This document shows, one piece after another, positions 56,119 through 64,000 of a DNA stretch of 64,000 nucleotides (position 1 is the first letter of the stretch; the number at the start of each line of letters is the position of its first letter). The position numbers and the translations under genes are program-made. The stretch covers positions 1-64,000 of the forward strand of contig PABH01000063.1 of NCBI GenBank assembly GCA_002702705.1, given 5' to 3'. Below the pieces are notes generated by a model. It made no database searches. It was not told the origin of the DNA and saw only the letters and a program-made list of their open reading frames with translations. The DNA comes from Anaerolineaceae bacterium (GTDB lineage: Bacteria; Chloroflexota; Anaerolineae; Anaerolineales; Anaerolineaceae).

Positions 56119-57119
56119 CCGTGGAACGCATCCGAACATTAAAAGGAGCGCCGCTATCGATCTTGATGGCGCTGGTATTGAGTAAGCAGCCGGTCACCAG
56201 TGATTGGCTGCAGGCTGTCACGGGGTACAGTGACAAATCGGTCACCTCCGGATTAAAAGCCCTACAAGAATTTGGATACATCACCCGCAACGGGCGGTAT
56301 GCCTGGCAGCTGGCCGGAGAGATTAACCAGTTACCTTTGATGACAAACCTGGCAGAAGAACCGGATAATCAACCCGGAGAAATTCCGGGTCCCGAATTAG
56401 ATGGGGATGTGGTGAATATCGATTCTTGGGATGATTGCGGCTCGCCAGATCAAAATTCAATGGAAAACCGGTTGTCAGATGACCAAAGTATGCCTGACCC
56501 GGAAAATTTCCGGGTGCGACCCGGAGAAATTCCGAGTCCAGATGCTCTAGCTAGTCTAGAATCATTAACTAGTTTTAAAAAACCTAGAAAAGAAAAGAAT
56601 CTAGCTAGAGGCGAGCCTGACCCGGAAATATTCCGTATCCTGGACGAAAACGGCATCCGTGAACCAGCCCGATCCCAAATTGCAAACCAGCCGGAGGTTT
56701 CCGCGCGCCTGGTGGCCTATCACTGCAAAACGGCACCGAATACAAGCATGGCGATTTGGCGCATCCAACACAATTGGCGGGTGCCCAAACATTGGCAGAT
56801 GCCCGTGGTACTGCCGGCTGTGGTTGACGAACCGGACGTCCCGTCCGAAATCTATGATCCGCTGCCGGAAGACCTGATTCAACGCTGGGACCAGACCCTG
56901 GCCCTGCTAGAAGGGCAGCTTTCCCGCGCAGATTTCCACACCTGGGTAAAAGCTATGAAGCCGCTCACCCTACGTAAAGGTGTCTTGGTAATTCGCGTTG
57001 CCAATAGTTTTGCGATGGAGTGGCTCGAAGCAAACATAAAGAAACAACTTGAAGATGGGTTGGGGATAAAATTTCTGATTGAAGTTAGTGATGAACGACC
57101 AAGAAAACCTAATCCCTGA
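56109..57119 (+). CDS. Replication-initiator-like protein: winged helix plus DnaA N-terminal-like domain
   Basis: 336 residues. Residues about 1-75 form a winged helix (VTSDWLQAVTGYSDKSVTSGLKAL). Residues about 80-175 are a low-complexity linker coded by repeat-rich DNA. Residues about 255-336 match the DnaA N-terminal (DnaB-contact) domain: LPEDLIQRWDQTLALLEGQLSRADFHTWV in part, then VLVIRVANSFAMEWL. There is no AAA+ domain. The layout resembles RepA_N plasmid initiators. GC and codon use are clearly higher in GC than in the flanking genes, a sign of separate origin. Confidence 0.75.
   Translation: MQLTVERIRTLKGAPLSILMALVLSKQPVTSDWLQAVTGYSDKSVTSGLKALQEFGYITRNGRYAWQLAGEINQLPLMTNLAEEPDNQPGEIPGPELDGDVVNIDSWDDCGSPDQNSMENRLSDDQSMPDPENFRVRPGEIPSPDALASLESLTSFKKPRKEKNLARGEPDPEIFRILDENGIREPARSQIANQPEVSARLVAYHCKTAPNTSMAIWRIQHNWRVPKHWQMPVVLPAVVDEPDVPSEIYDPLPEDLIQRWDQTLALLEGQLSRADFHTWVKAMKPLTLRKGVLVIRVANSFAMEWLEANIKKQLEDGLGIKFLIEVSDERPRKPNP
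56373..56637 (+). repeat. Iteron-like palindromic repeats inside the initiator gene
   Basis: Four copies related to cccggaaaatttccggg: 56373-56389, 56498-56514, 56520-56536 and 56621-56637. Copies 2 and 3 start 22 bp apart (two helical turns). Between copies 3 and 4 lies an AT-rich stretch (56545-56610) bounded by inverted ctctagctag/ctagctagag and holding seven CTAG tetranucleotides. This is the arrangement of iterons plus an unwinding element; proposed oriV. Confidence 0.55.
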
Positions 57120-57835
57120 AATCTTTGGCTTGCCTAAGCCACGGCAAATTAACTGGTTGTAAAGCTGAGATGAAAACGGTATAGTTACAATCCTATCGTT
57201 TAGGACAGGCCAATAACATCCCCTACACGGTAGTGGGATCTAATTAAAAAAAGAAACTAATTCTGTTTACAAGTATAGAAAAAATTTTTTCTCGATGAGG
57301 ATTTCCATTACAAGGATTGATAATAAATTGGTCTTTAAAATTCTTTTTTGGTTTGTTTAAATATTAAACGAAATATATCCAATTGAATGCAAAAAGATCT
57401 ACATTGTTTGGAGTAGATGCAGATAGAAAAAAACAATAGATTTTCTTCTTGAAGGCGAAGTTGAAACGATGTTGTTGAATTAAAAATTTGAAATTTTGGT
57501 TAGTATATCACCATTGGTTTGTGAAAGCATTTAAAGATAAAAAAACAAGGATATTAATTCATTAATTGGTTATCAGTAAGTTTTTATGTGGATGAAAATG
57601 ATAATCCCGGGCAAATTTAAAAGGATTTGATTTATATTTCGATAAAAATTGCGCATAGCCAGGAGGTTTTTAGGTTTTGATATGTTGAATTTTTCAAAAG
57701 TAAATAGCCTTATTAAGGGTTAAATTGTGATTAAATAAAAAATATTTTGGATACCTACTAATTGGTCCTATGGTGCTCCAGGTAATTATATATATCGAAT
57801 AAATAATTCAATTATCTGCCGAGGTTGGCGGCAAG

Positions 57836-57901
57836 GAGTGTTTTTGGCTGCTGTAAAAAAGAGGAGTTTTCGAGGCCTGCCGGCCTGGGGCGTGGAGCGG
57901 G
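57836..57901 (+). repeat. GC-rich interspersed repeat, family 1, copy A
   Basis: Shares about 52 bp with copy B at 63091-63170, including ggctgc, gtaaaaa, gttttcgaggcctgccggcct and gcgtggag, with few mismatches. Core palindrome aggcctgccggcct. Non-coding. Confidence 0.75.
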
Positions 57902-58049
57902 TAGAGTTTAGTGAATAAGAAGACAGACATCGGATTTGTTATGGTGTCGTCTTGATTTTAATTGGATTCTTTCGTAATTATAAAAATGGATGTGCGTATC
58001 AATTATATACAGCGGGCGAGTGCTTATGGGGGCGTAGCCTAGTCCAGGT

Positions 58050-58126
58050 GACTGCTGGTTTGGTAGGTGAGGCTTGGCCGACGCCGCGAGTGGAGGGAAA
58101 GCGAGTGAGCGGTTGTACCAGATCAG
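58050..58126 (+). repeat. GC-rich interspersed repeat, family 2, copy C
   Basis: Aligns over about 70 bp with copy D at 59203-59273: gctggtttg, tgaggc, gtggaggg, gtgagcggtt and gatca are shared in the same order, roughly three quarters identical. The tgaggc...gtggag layout is also seen in family 1. Confidence 0.65.
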
Positions 58127-58155
58127 TGGGATATTTTTTCCTATTAGGTAAAGAA

Positions 58156-58935
58156 CTAATTTTCTATACATTTTTGTAATTTTATATTCCCAACCCATGT
58201 TATTGCTTCTCCCCCATTAAAACTTGGCCCAGCATTTATTCCAATAATCATAATTGAGGAATCTTTATTCCAATCTTTTGGGTTAAACTCTAAACTTCTT
58301 AATTCAATCCATTCATATGAGCCATTTCCAGGAAATGGTGGGGCTTTGGCCATTTGATTTGTGTTATTTATGTAGATATCTTGCATAAAAGTGTTTTGTG
58401 CAACTACAGAAATATGACTTTCCATAGTATTTTCCGTTTTCATCCACGCAATAACTCTATAAGTAGCATCTTCTACAGGAATAACTTGTGAATTCCTAAT
58501 CCAACTAAAGGAATTCGGATCGGCTAAAAAGTTTGATACCTGATGGTTGGTAAGAATTTTTAAACTTTCTTGTGTGCTATCAAAGGAAGTTTTATAGTAA
58601 GAGCTTAATGGATTTAGCAAAGAATTATTTATTTCCTCTAATGATGTAGGATTGAAATCCCAAACAGTTTCCCAACAATCTTCGTTATCTAACGCTTCAC
58701 TTTTATCTTTATTACCTTTTTCAACAACTATCGTTGGCGCTCTAACCGTTATAATATTTGCTGTTGATGAGTTTATAACAGGTTCAAATTTTATGGGTCC
58801 AATACCAATCTCAATAAGTTTAATTTGACCACCAGATAATAAAACATATCCAAGAGCAATCAGACCAAGAAAGGCCATAAAAAGTGCCACAAGTAATGCA
58901 TTAATTCCCGACTTATTAGAATCTTGATTCCCCAT
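58156..58935 (-). CDS. Membrane-anchored protein of unknown function
   Basis: 259 residues. A single hydrophobic helix near residues 13-35 (ALLVALFMAFLGLIALGYVLL, shown in part) follows a short basic start, so the rest (about 40-259) is probably outside the membrane. The C-terminal part is beta-rich with Trp and Asn (WIELRSLEFNPKDW, INAGPSFNGG), which hints at a carbohydrate-binding-like jelly roll, but no family is recognised. It stands alone in AT-rich DNA. Confidence 0.65.
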   Translation of the reverse strand: MGNQDSNKSGINALLVALFMAFLGLIALGYVLLSGGQIKLIEIGIGPIKFEPVINSSTANIITVRAPTIVVEKGNKDKSEALDNEDCWETVWDFNPTSLEEINNSLLNPLSSYYKTSFDSTQESLKILTNHQVSNFLADPNSFSWIRNSQVIPVEDATYRVIAWMKTENTMESHISVVAQNTFMQDIYINNTNQMAKAPPFPGNGSYEWIELRSLEFNPKDWNKDSSIMIIGINAGPSFNGGEAITWVGNIKLQKCIEN

Positions 58936-59521
58936 AATTTTCTCCTAGTTTCTTATCCTTGATTATTTTTAAGAAATTTCCATAAAAACTATCCCCCACT
59001 TTATAAAAGAGGTTTTAATTAATATTACCCATTTTTTCTAATATGTAAAGAATTATTTTGAGTAAAAAGCAGATGGCCTCGTTGGAAGAAACTAAACCGG
59101 CTTTTTTAATTCAGGGTTTTGCAACCCCTGAAAAGCAATTGGGAAAAAATCCTAGTGCAAACACGTCCTTACAAATTATCCAAGCATAACGTAGTGGTCC
59201 ACGCGGCTGGTTTGCAAGATGAGGCGTGACCTCGGCTGCGCGTGGAGGGTGAGCAGGTGAGCGGTTAGGATCAATCAAGCGTTTTTTCACAGGGGATCAG
59301 ATCAGAAGGAAACCCAAAACTAACAAAAATATATTTCACAATTTAATGTTGTTGCAAAATGTAAATAAAGACTTGTAATCAAGACCCACCCAATTACTAG
59401 GAATATATTCCAAAAAGATTTTTGCAAATAGGAAATTATTTTTCTTGTATTTAATGTTTTTTTATCCAAAAAAATACTGCATATAAACTAATTATTGATT
59501 TTATTGAGTAATAAATTTAGT
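58936..59521. other. 586-bp non-coding stretch with hairpin and repeat copy D
   Basis: It contains a hairpin ttcaggg/ccctgaa (59110-59132) and the GC-rich repeat copy D (59203-59273). A 38-codon ORF at 59073-59189 lacks a ribosome site and is not called. The rest is AT-rich with no visible gene. Confidence 0.6.
59203..59273 (+). repeat. GC-rich interspersed repeat, family 2, copy D
   Basis: Partner of copy C at 58050-58126; same order of conserved blocks gctggtttg, tgaggc, gtggaggg and gtgagcggtt. Confidence 0.65.
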
Positions 59522-62500
59522 TTAATATTCTTTTGCAAACCTTTCGTGAACCCAAAGAAATTCCTGTCGTTTATTCATTACTCGGACGAGTCCACCAAAT
59601 CCAGGATCTTTCTTTTTTAAGATAAAATGTAACTCGCGCAGTGTAGATGATTGAGCGCGAATCGCTTCACCTTGTTCAAGCCGAGAAGTATCAGCTGGAT
59701 TCCAAAAATCGCTGATATTTGATGTTTCTCCGATTGTTGCGTCTATGACGTTTTTACCAAATGCAAGTTCATTCTCTATTGCTTTATACCCCTCTTCGTC
59801 AAAATTTAATTTGATTGCTGATGAAGCAATAGGAAGAACTAAGCTTAATGTGCCTGCAAGTAATTTTAAGTACGGGCCAGCAAGCCTGAACCACTCACGA
59901 GTGAGTTCAAGCTCATAAACTCCTTTTTTGCTTTCAATGCCATTTAGATTAGGACTGTTCAATGGTAAGCGAGAATGTTCGCACCACAATGTTAACCGGA
60001 ATTGTGTCCGTACCCATTGTCGTGGATTAAAATTATTACGGTCAACCGGTACCAAGCTAAATAAGCGTGGACCTTCTTTCGCATCGTCAGTAAAAATACG
60101 AAGTAAATCATTATAAGAATTATCAATTCGACTAAGAATGCTTCGTTGTCGATCATCAAGTTGATCAAAACGCCCCATTACAATTTCATCCTGATTACTT
60201 AATTGACGTCTAACCCCCACTAATTCGGCTTTAATTTCTGCAAAACCAGTAAAGAGGATGTTAGCATCATTTTGTGTTGCAGAAGGTGAATTAAGTAAGA
60301 GGCTTTCTATATTTTGCCATTCATTGCATACAGGGCAAGGTTGCTCAGGGCGACCGCGTTTTTTATTCTCAATGAGTTTTCGTACTTCAAAAAGCCCTTT
60401 ACAAGGAATTTGATTCAAACAAGGGACAGTTACATCACATCGTAGACCTTCCCAGAAACTCTCAATCAAGTATTTAACTTCATACGTCAACATTGCAAGA
60501 AAATTCACAGGGAAAGGCGCGCGCACAGTAATTCGCACATCATTACCGATATGTTCCAATAGGGCACGGCCATTATAATCACCATCTAAAATTAAACCAC
60601 GTTGCCAATGAATACTGTCTTTGTATATTACACGACCTAGAGAAAATTTGTGCAAACGAACTATTAACTGATAGAACAAACCTTCCGCATTAGCGGATTG
60701 TCCACTCTGAGCATCAACTATACGACAAACTTGAATTTGTTGAATATCTCCATCTGAAGGTTTTTCCTTCCATACATCCGATATATTTTTCGGACGAATA
60801 TCTGGGACAAGTTGTCCAATGAGACTTAATGGGTTTAATTCATTTTTTTCTGAAGGATCAGCAACACGATATGAGAGATCAAAACGTTCCATCAGACGCA
60901 AAAAAATTGGATGGAGAGTCTCTTGGTAACGTGTGTCACTGCTACGAGTTGGGTTATTCCATAAATAGCTTAGGTGCGAGAACTTTACTAAACCATGAGC
61001 AAGGCGGGTTTGCTCATCATCAAGGACATAACTCATAGCGGTAGCGAGCCAGTCCGGACGCAAGATAATGATGTCTCTTAGAGTGGGGTCATTTTCGTAA
61101 TGAGTAAGGTGGCCGAGACTATGTGAGATTTTTATGAAAAGACGGGATATCTCATCGTCCATTTTGTACTTGCGGCAAATATTTAATACTTCATCCAGAG
61201 GAAGGAATGGTACTGCTTTTTCTAGTAATTCAGTACGAACATCCTGAAAACTTTTCGGTACAAAACGTCCTACTTCAGGTAAAGCTGCCGCAACATGAGC
61301 TATAGCAAACTTAAGCTCGGTAATTCCTTTGCGATTCCCGCTTCCATCAGGTTTACTATCAACAAAGAAAAAATCAACGATACTTTCCCTCCCAAATAAG
61401 TCCCATAATTCTTGGCGATCTATATCTGGTTGGCGTTGCTGTGGTCCACCGTGCGTTGCAACTACAATAATCTTTGCACTCGGCTCACGTCGTTTAATAA
61501 GTTGAATCCATTCCTTCACAAAGCCTTGTTGTGTACCCTCCCGAGGTTTCCATACAACAAGATAAACTGCAGGGGCACTAAAGAATAATTGATGTGTAGG
61601 ACGGTAAACACGCTGCCCCCCAAAATCCCATCCATTGAGAGTAATTTCTTTTTCAATCCCTGAGTTGTCTTCAGTAATAATGATTTTAACTTGACGAATT
61701 TCTATACCATGGGTGGACGGATGTACCTTCCATTCATTCCCAAGCAAGGCGTCCATAAGGCAAGTTTTACCCACTTCGCCTTCCCCAACCAGAATAAGTT
61801 TAGCTTCATTAATAATGATCTGCTCTTTTGCTTTTGCACGTAAATAAGCCTTGACACTGTCAAGGCCATTTTTATACGCCTCAGCAAGTTCAAGGTTGAT
61901 TGGATTTTCATCTAGGAACAAATATTGAAGCTGGGTAAGTTCACTTAATTTATCAGGCAAATCCTTTAAGTAATTATTTGAAATATTTAAATATTTCAAT
62001 TGCGAGAGGTGTCCTAATGCCTCTGGAAGTGATTTAATTTTATTGAAACCAATATTCATTTCATTTAATTTGTCGAGGTTACCAATCGTATCTGGTAATT
62101 CAATTAAATAATTGAATGAACTATCAAGAAAGTTCAATTGAGAAAGTTGACCAAGAGACTTTGGCAAAGTATTGAATATATTATTGTGAATATCTAAAGA
62201 TTTTAAACTTTTGAGTTTGCCTATAGAATATGGAAGTTCCTTCAACCGATTACTGGAAAGATCCAAATCTTCCAAATGTTCTAGTTCTCCAATTGAATTA
62301 GGTATCAATTCAATTTTATTATTGTTAATTTTAAGGTGCTCTAACCGTTTCAGATTTCCTATCGTGTTTGGGACCGATGAGATTTGGTTATTATTAAGGA
62401 CAAGTGACTGCAAATTTTGGAATTGACATAGCCATTCAGGTATGGATTTCAACAAATTATCACTTATATTGAGATACTCCAAGGATGTTAACAAACTAAA

Positions 62501-62728
62501 CCATTCTGGCAAATTAATTATTCGATTATTTGCCAGATTTATTCTCCATAATTTCTTTGAAAGAAATTCAATCGCATCAATATTCATACGTAATGAATGT
62601 TCGTAAAACAATTCTCTTCCAGGAAGAACCTTGATATCAATTCCTCCTAGATTGAGATCGTGAGTACCTGAATACAAAACATGCACGATTCTTCTTTCTG
62701 CTTCACGATTTGCTTCACTTTTCCCCAT
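59522..62728 (-). CDS. Roco protein (LRR-Roc-COR GTPase)
   Basis: 1068 residues. Residues about 45-285 form about ten leucine-rich repeats of roughly 23 residues (LxxLxxLNISxN pattern). Residues about 305-470 are a Roc GTPase: P-loop GEGEVGKT (near 314), switch WDFGGQ, and a THGG at the G4 position instead of the usual THxD, which may alter base specificity. Residues about 480-680 are COR (PLDEVL, LRPDWLATAMSYVL). The C-terminal 350 residues include a zinc-like CPVCNEW and have no kinase domain. Bacterial Roco proteins are dimeric GTPases of unclear function. Confidence 0.9.
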   Translation of the reverse strand: MGKSEANREAERRIVHVLYSGTHDLNLGGIDIKVLPGRELFYEHSLRMNIDAIEFLSKKLWRINLANNRIINLPEWFSLLTSLEYLNISDNLLKSIPEWLCQFQNLQSLVLNNNQISSVPNTIGNLKRLEHLKINNNKIELIPNSIGELEHLEDLDLSSNRLKELPYSIGKLKSLKSLDIHNNIFNTLPKSLGQLSQLNFLDSSFNYLIELPDTIGNLDKLNEMNIGFNKIKSLPEALGHLSQLKYLNISNNYLKDLPDKLSELTQLQYLFLDENPINLELAEAYKNGLDSVKAYLRAKAKEQIIINEAKLILVGEGEVGKTCLMDALLGNEWKVHPSTHGIEIRQVKIIITEDNSGIEKEITLNGWDFGGQRVYRPTHQLFFSAPAVYLVVWKPREGTQQGFVKEWIQLIKRREPSAKIIVVATHGGPQQRQPDIDRQELWDLFGRESIVDFFFVDSKPDGSGNRKGITELKFAIAHVAAALPEVGRFVPKSFQDVRTELLEKAVPFLPLDEVLNICRKYKMDDEISRLFIKISHSLGHLTHYENDPTLRDIIILRPDWLATAMSYVLDDEQTRLAHGLVKFSHLSYLWNNPTRSSDTRYQETLHPIFLRLMERFDLSYRVADPSEKNELNPLSLIGQLVPDIRPKNISDVWKEKPSDGDIQQIQVCRIVDAQSGQSANAEGLFYQLIVRLHKFSLGRVIYKDSIHWQRGLILDGDYNGRALLEHIGNDVRITVRAPFPVNFLAMLTYEVKYLIESFWEGLRCDVTVPCLNQIPCKGLFEVRKLIENKKRGRPEQPCPVCNEWQNIESLLLNSPSATQNDANILFTGFAEIKAELVGVRRQLSNQDEIVMGRFDQLDDRQRSILSRIDNSYNDLLRIFTDDAKEGPRLFSLVPVDRNNFNPRQWVRTQFRLTLWCEHSRLPLNSPNLNGIESKKGVYELELTREWFRLAGPYLKLLAGTLSLVLPIASSAIKLNFDEEGYKAIENELAFGKNVIDATIGETSNISDFWNPADTSRLEQGEAIRAQSSTLRELHFILKKKDPGFGGLVRVMNKRQEFLWVHERFAKEY

Positions 62729-63196
62729 TTGTGCTGCCTTTCTGCATAGGAGCTATCAATTATTATTTTCCACCATTGCAATAAATTCACTCAATAATTA
62801 GTCCAAATATAAAAATTGCACTTTTATTGAAACTTAGTTAGCATAAAGTCTATGAATTCTTTTGATTTCCAATTTTATTATAAATTTTTTTTGTAAATTC
62901 ATAACCAAGCTAAGTTATTAACAACCACCTTATTGTCGAGTGATTAACTGAAATTTCGCAATATGGTAATAGACCAACCCAACAAACAAATTGATTACAA
63001 AAGTATAGATTTTTTTTAACTAAAATAAAAGGAAATATTGGTATGAAAAACCTTATTAATAGATTAATATCAGGAGAGCGAAGCGGAACTGGGTGTTCTT
63101 GGCTGCGGTAAAAATGAGGCGTTTTCGAGGCCTGCCGGCCTTGTGCGTGGAGTTGCGGAGCGTGGAGCGGAATTACCTAAAATTTGAACAAGAAAT
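62729..63196. other. 468-bp non-coding stretch with repeat copy B
   Basis: AT-rich DNA upstream of the Roco gene, where its promoter should lie, followed by the GC-rich repeat at 63091-63170. No gene seen. Confidence 0.6.
63091..63170 (+). repeat. GC-rich interspersed repeat, family 1, copy B
   Basis: Same core as copy A (gttttcgaggcctgccggcct) and the same strand. It carries an extra internal duplication, gcgtggag appearing twice about 15 bp apart, where copy A has it once. Confidence 0.75.
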
Positions 63197-63916
63197 TTAT
63201 TTACAAGCACTATTTAATGGTTTAATTGCTTCAGCTAAGCCAAATAGGTCAAATGTTGTTGATACTGGAGATGAGTTAAATGGAGTGAATCCAAATGTCA
63301 TTTTTTCGCTAACCAACATTTTATCTATTAAATTGTTAGGATAATCAAAAAACAATGCTTCACCATCCGTTGATTGTGTCCCTATCAACTCAAAAGCTTC
63401 GTTTGAATCAAACCGGATACGAACGGTTGCTCTACCATACAAACCGTATTCAACGTCAAAACTCATACCAACATCAATATACACTTCTTTTTTACCTTCC
63501 AAACAACGAACATGCAACCTTGGTGTGTATGAATTATTTGGCCAACCTGAGACACCTGTATTTGCTTTCAGTTCTAAATCAACTGAAGTTGAGTCATCAA
63601 ATGATGATTTCCCCATATATGTAAACCATTTCCCTTCAGGGTCTGTTGTTTTTGTTGGCCTTGTCGTTTTTGTAGGCGTTATTGTCTTAGTTGGAGCTAA
63701 TGTAGGGGTTAGTGTATTTGTTGGTCTTTTTGTTAACGTTGGTGTGAGCGTAAACGTTGATGTTGGTTGAGGTGTTTGCGTTTCAGTTGGAAAAAAAATT
63801 AATTGTTTGTTTATTGAAAATGAAACTGAATAGAAACCCAATAAATAAAAAAATAAAAGCACAAAAAAAACTAAAACAATAGAAATACTGGCAATTTTTA
63901 ATATTTTGTCACCCAT
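63197..63916 (-). CDS. Membrane-anchored protein with Thr/Pro-rich linker
   Basis: 239 residues. A hydrophobic helix near 8-30, then a Thr/Pro-rich linker (about 43-92, repeats of TPTLTxxPTxT and TKTTRPTKTT), then a folded beta-rich domain (about 95-239) of unknown family with two Cys (VRCLEG and the C-terminal SACK) that could form a disulfide. The linker is typical of surface proteins of Anaerolineae and is a likely glycosylation site. The stop lies just after the GC-rich repeat. Confidence 0.7.
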   Translation of the reverse strand: MGDKILKIASISIVLVFFVLLFFYLLGFYSVSFSINKQLIFFPTETQTPQPTSTFTLTPTLTKRPTNTLTPTLAPTKTITPTKTTRPTKTTDPEGKWFTYMGKSSFDDSTSVDLELKANTGVSGWPNNSYTPRLHVRCLEGKKEVYIDVGMSFDVEYGLYGRATVRIRFDSNEAFELIGTQSTDGEALFFDYPNNLIDKMLVSEKMTFGFTPFNSSPVSTTFDLFGLAEAIKPLNSACK

Positions 63917-63946
63917 TACAATTTTCCTTTATTGTTGAATTATTAA

Positions 63947-64000
63947 TCAGCTTCCTGGTATTTCCCATTCATCTAATTTATTCCGACTTACGACAAGTTT
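63947..64000 (-). CDS. C-terminal end of a gene cut by the right window edge
   Basis: On the minus strand one frame is open from the window edge to a TGA at 63947-63949, giving 17 residues ending DEWEIPGS; the other two frames stop at once. It would lie 30 nt upstream of the Thr/Pro-rich gene. Too short to assign. Confidence 0.35.
   Translation of the reverse strand, partial: KLVVSRNKLDEWEIPGS

Larger units (their letters stand above)
57120..58155. other. 1036-bp non-coding stretch with hairpin and GC-rich repeats
   Basis: No convincing ORF was found. It holds a hairpin at 57218-57239 (atcccctac/gtagtgggat) about 100 bp after the initiator gene, then AT-rich DNA, then two GC-rich repeat copies (57836-57901 and 58050-58126). 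The right border of the plasmid-like module probably lies here. Confidence 0.6.

Noticed and set aside
56373-56637. CRISPR array
   Set aside because: Repeats are short palindromes with irregular spacing inside a coding gene; no cas genes.
59073-59189. Possible 38-residue ORF on the plus strand
   Set aside because: No ribosome-binding site, includes a hairpin and ends next to a repeat; no feature supports expression.
63525-63770. Plus-strand Val/Gly-rich ORF
   Set aside because: Its repeats are only the complement of the Thr/Pro-rich linker codons of the minus-strand gene.

Overview
The window looks like the chromosome of an anaerobic Chloroflexota bacterium, most likely Anaerolineae. This is inferred from several signs together: very large GAF-domain signalling proteins, a MalT-like ATPase fused to a SARP/BTAD activator, a DUF5317 membrane protein, an NHLP-like small protein, Thr/Pro-rich surface linkers, a NAD-linked [NiFe] hydrogenase and a tungsten-type aldehyde:ferredoxin oxidoreductase. 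No 16S or other marker confirms it. The base composition is AT-leaning. No rRNA and no CRISPR array was seen.

Layout. 1-1.9 kb: a possible C-terminal gene end, a 111-bp structured inverted-repeat element, then a PIG-L deacetylase and a methyltransferase. 1.9-7.7 kb (minus): complete hypABFCDE maturation operon. 8.0-21.4 kb (minus): an orphan cyclic-nucleotide-binding protein, then a hydrogenase locus holding a maturation protease, [NiFe] large and small subunits, a NuoG-like iron-sulfur subunit, two NuoF and two NuoE proteins, a thioredoxin-like ferredoxin, and a sensory module (PHP, two DRTGG proteins, CBS-HATPase). No [FeFe] HydA is present, so this resembles an electron-bifurcating [NiFe] hydrogenase with duplicated flavin modules. 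21.6-23.1 kb (plus): hisS directly followed by tRNA-His(GTG).

23.2-43.1 kb (minus): a tightly packed signalling locus with two stand-alone receiver proteins, four membrane GAF proteins without an output domain, a ParA ATPase, a 1654-residue hybrid histidine kinase with two receiver domains, a threonine synthase fused to a receiver domain, and an EamA transporter. 43.2-47.4 kb (minus): tRNA-Gly(CCC), a FetAB-like ABC exporter, a four-cluster ferredoxin and an aldehyde:ferredoxin oxidoreductase.

47.6-53.2 kb (plus): a SARP-type regulator followed by a compact unit (47-aa membrane peptide, DUF5317 protein, NHLP-like protein, GAF-HD-GYP phosphodiesterase). The unit has a SARP-like promoter and a clear terminator. 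I consider it the best candidate for an undescribed system. 53.3-57.1 kb (plus): a probable integrated plasmid with a ParM-like ATPase, a ParR-like small protein, a tyrosine recombinase, an unknown protein and a RepA_N-like initiator. The initiator gene carries iteron-like repeats next to an AT-rich CTAG-dense stretch, which suggests an origin inside the gene. 57.1-64 kb: an AT-rich accessory region with GC-rich interspersed repeats, a lipid-anchored or membrane-anchored unknown protein, a Roco (LRR-Roc-COR) GTPase and a Thr/Pro-rich membrane-anchored protein.
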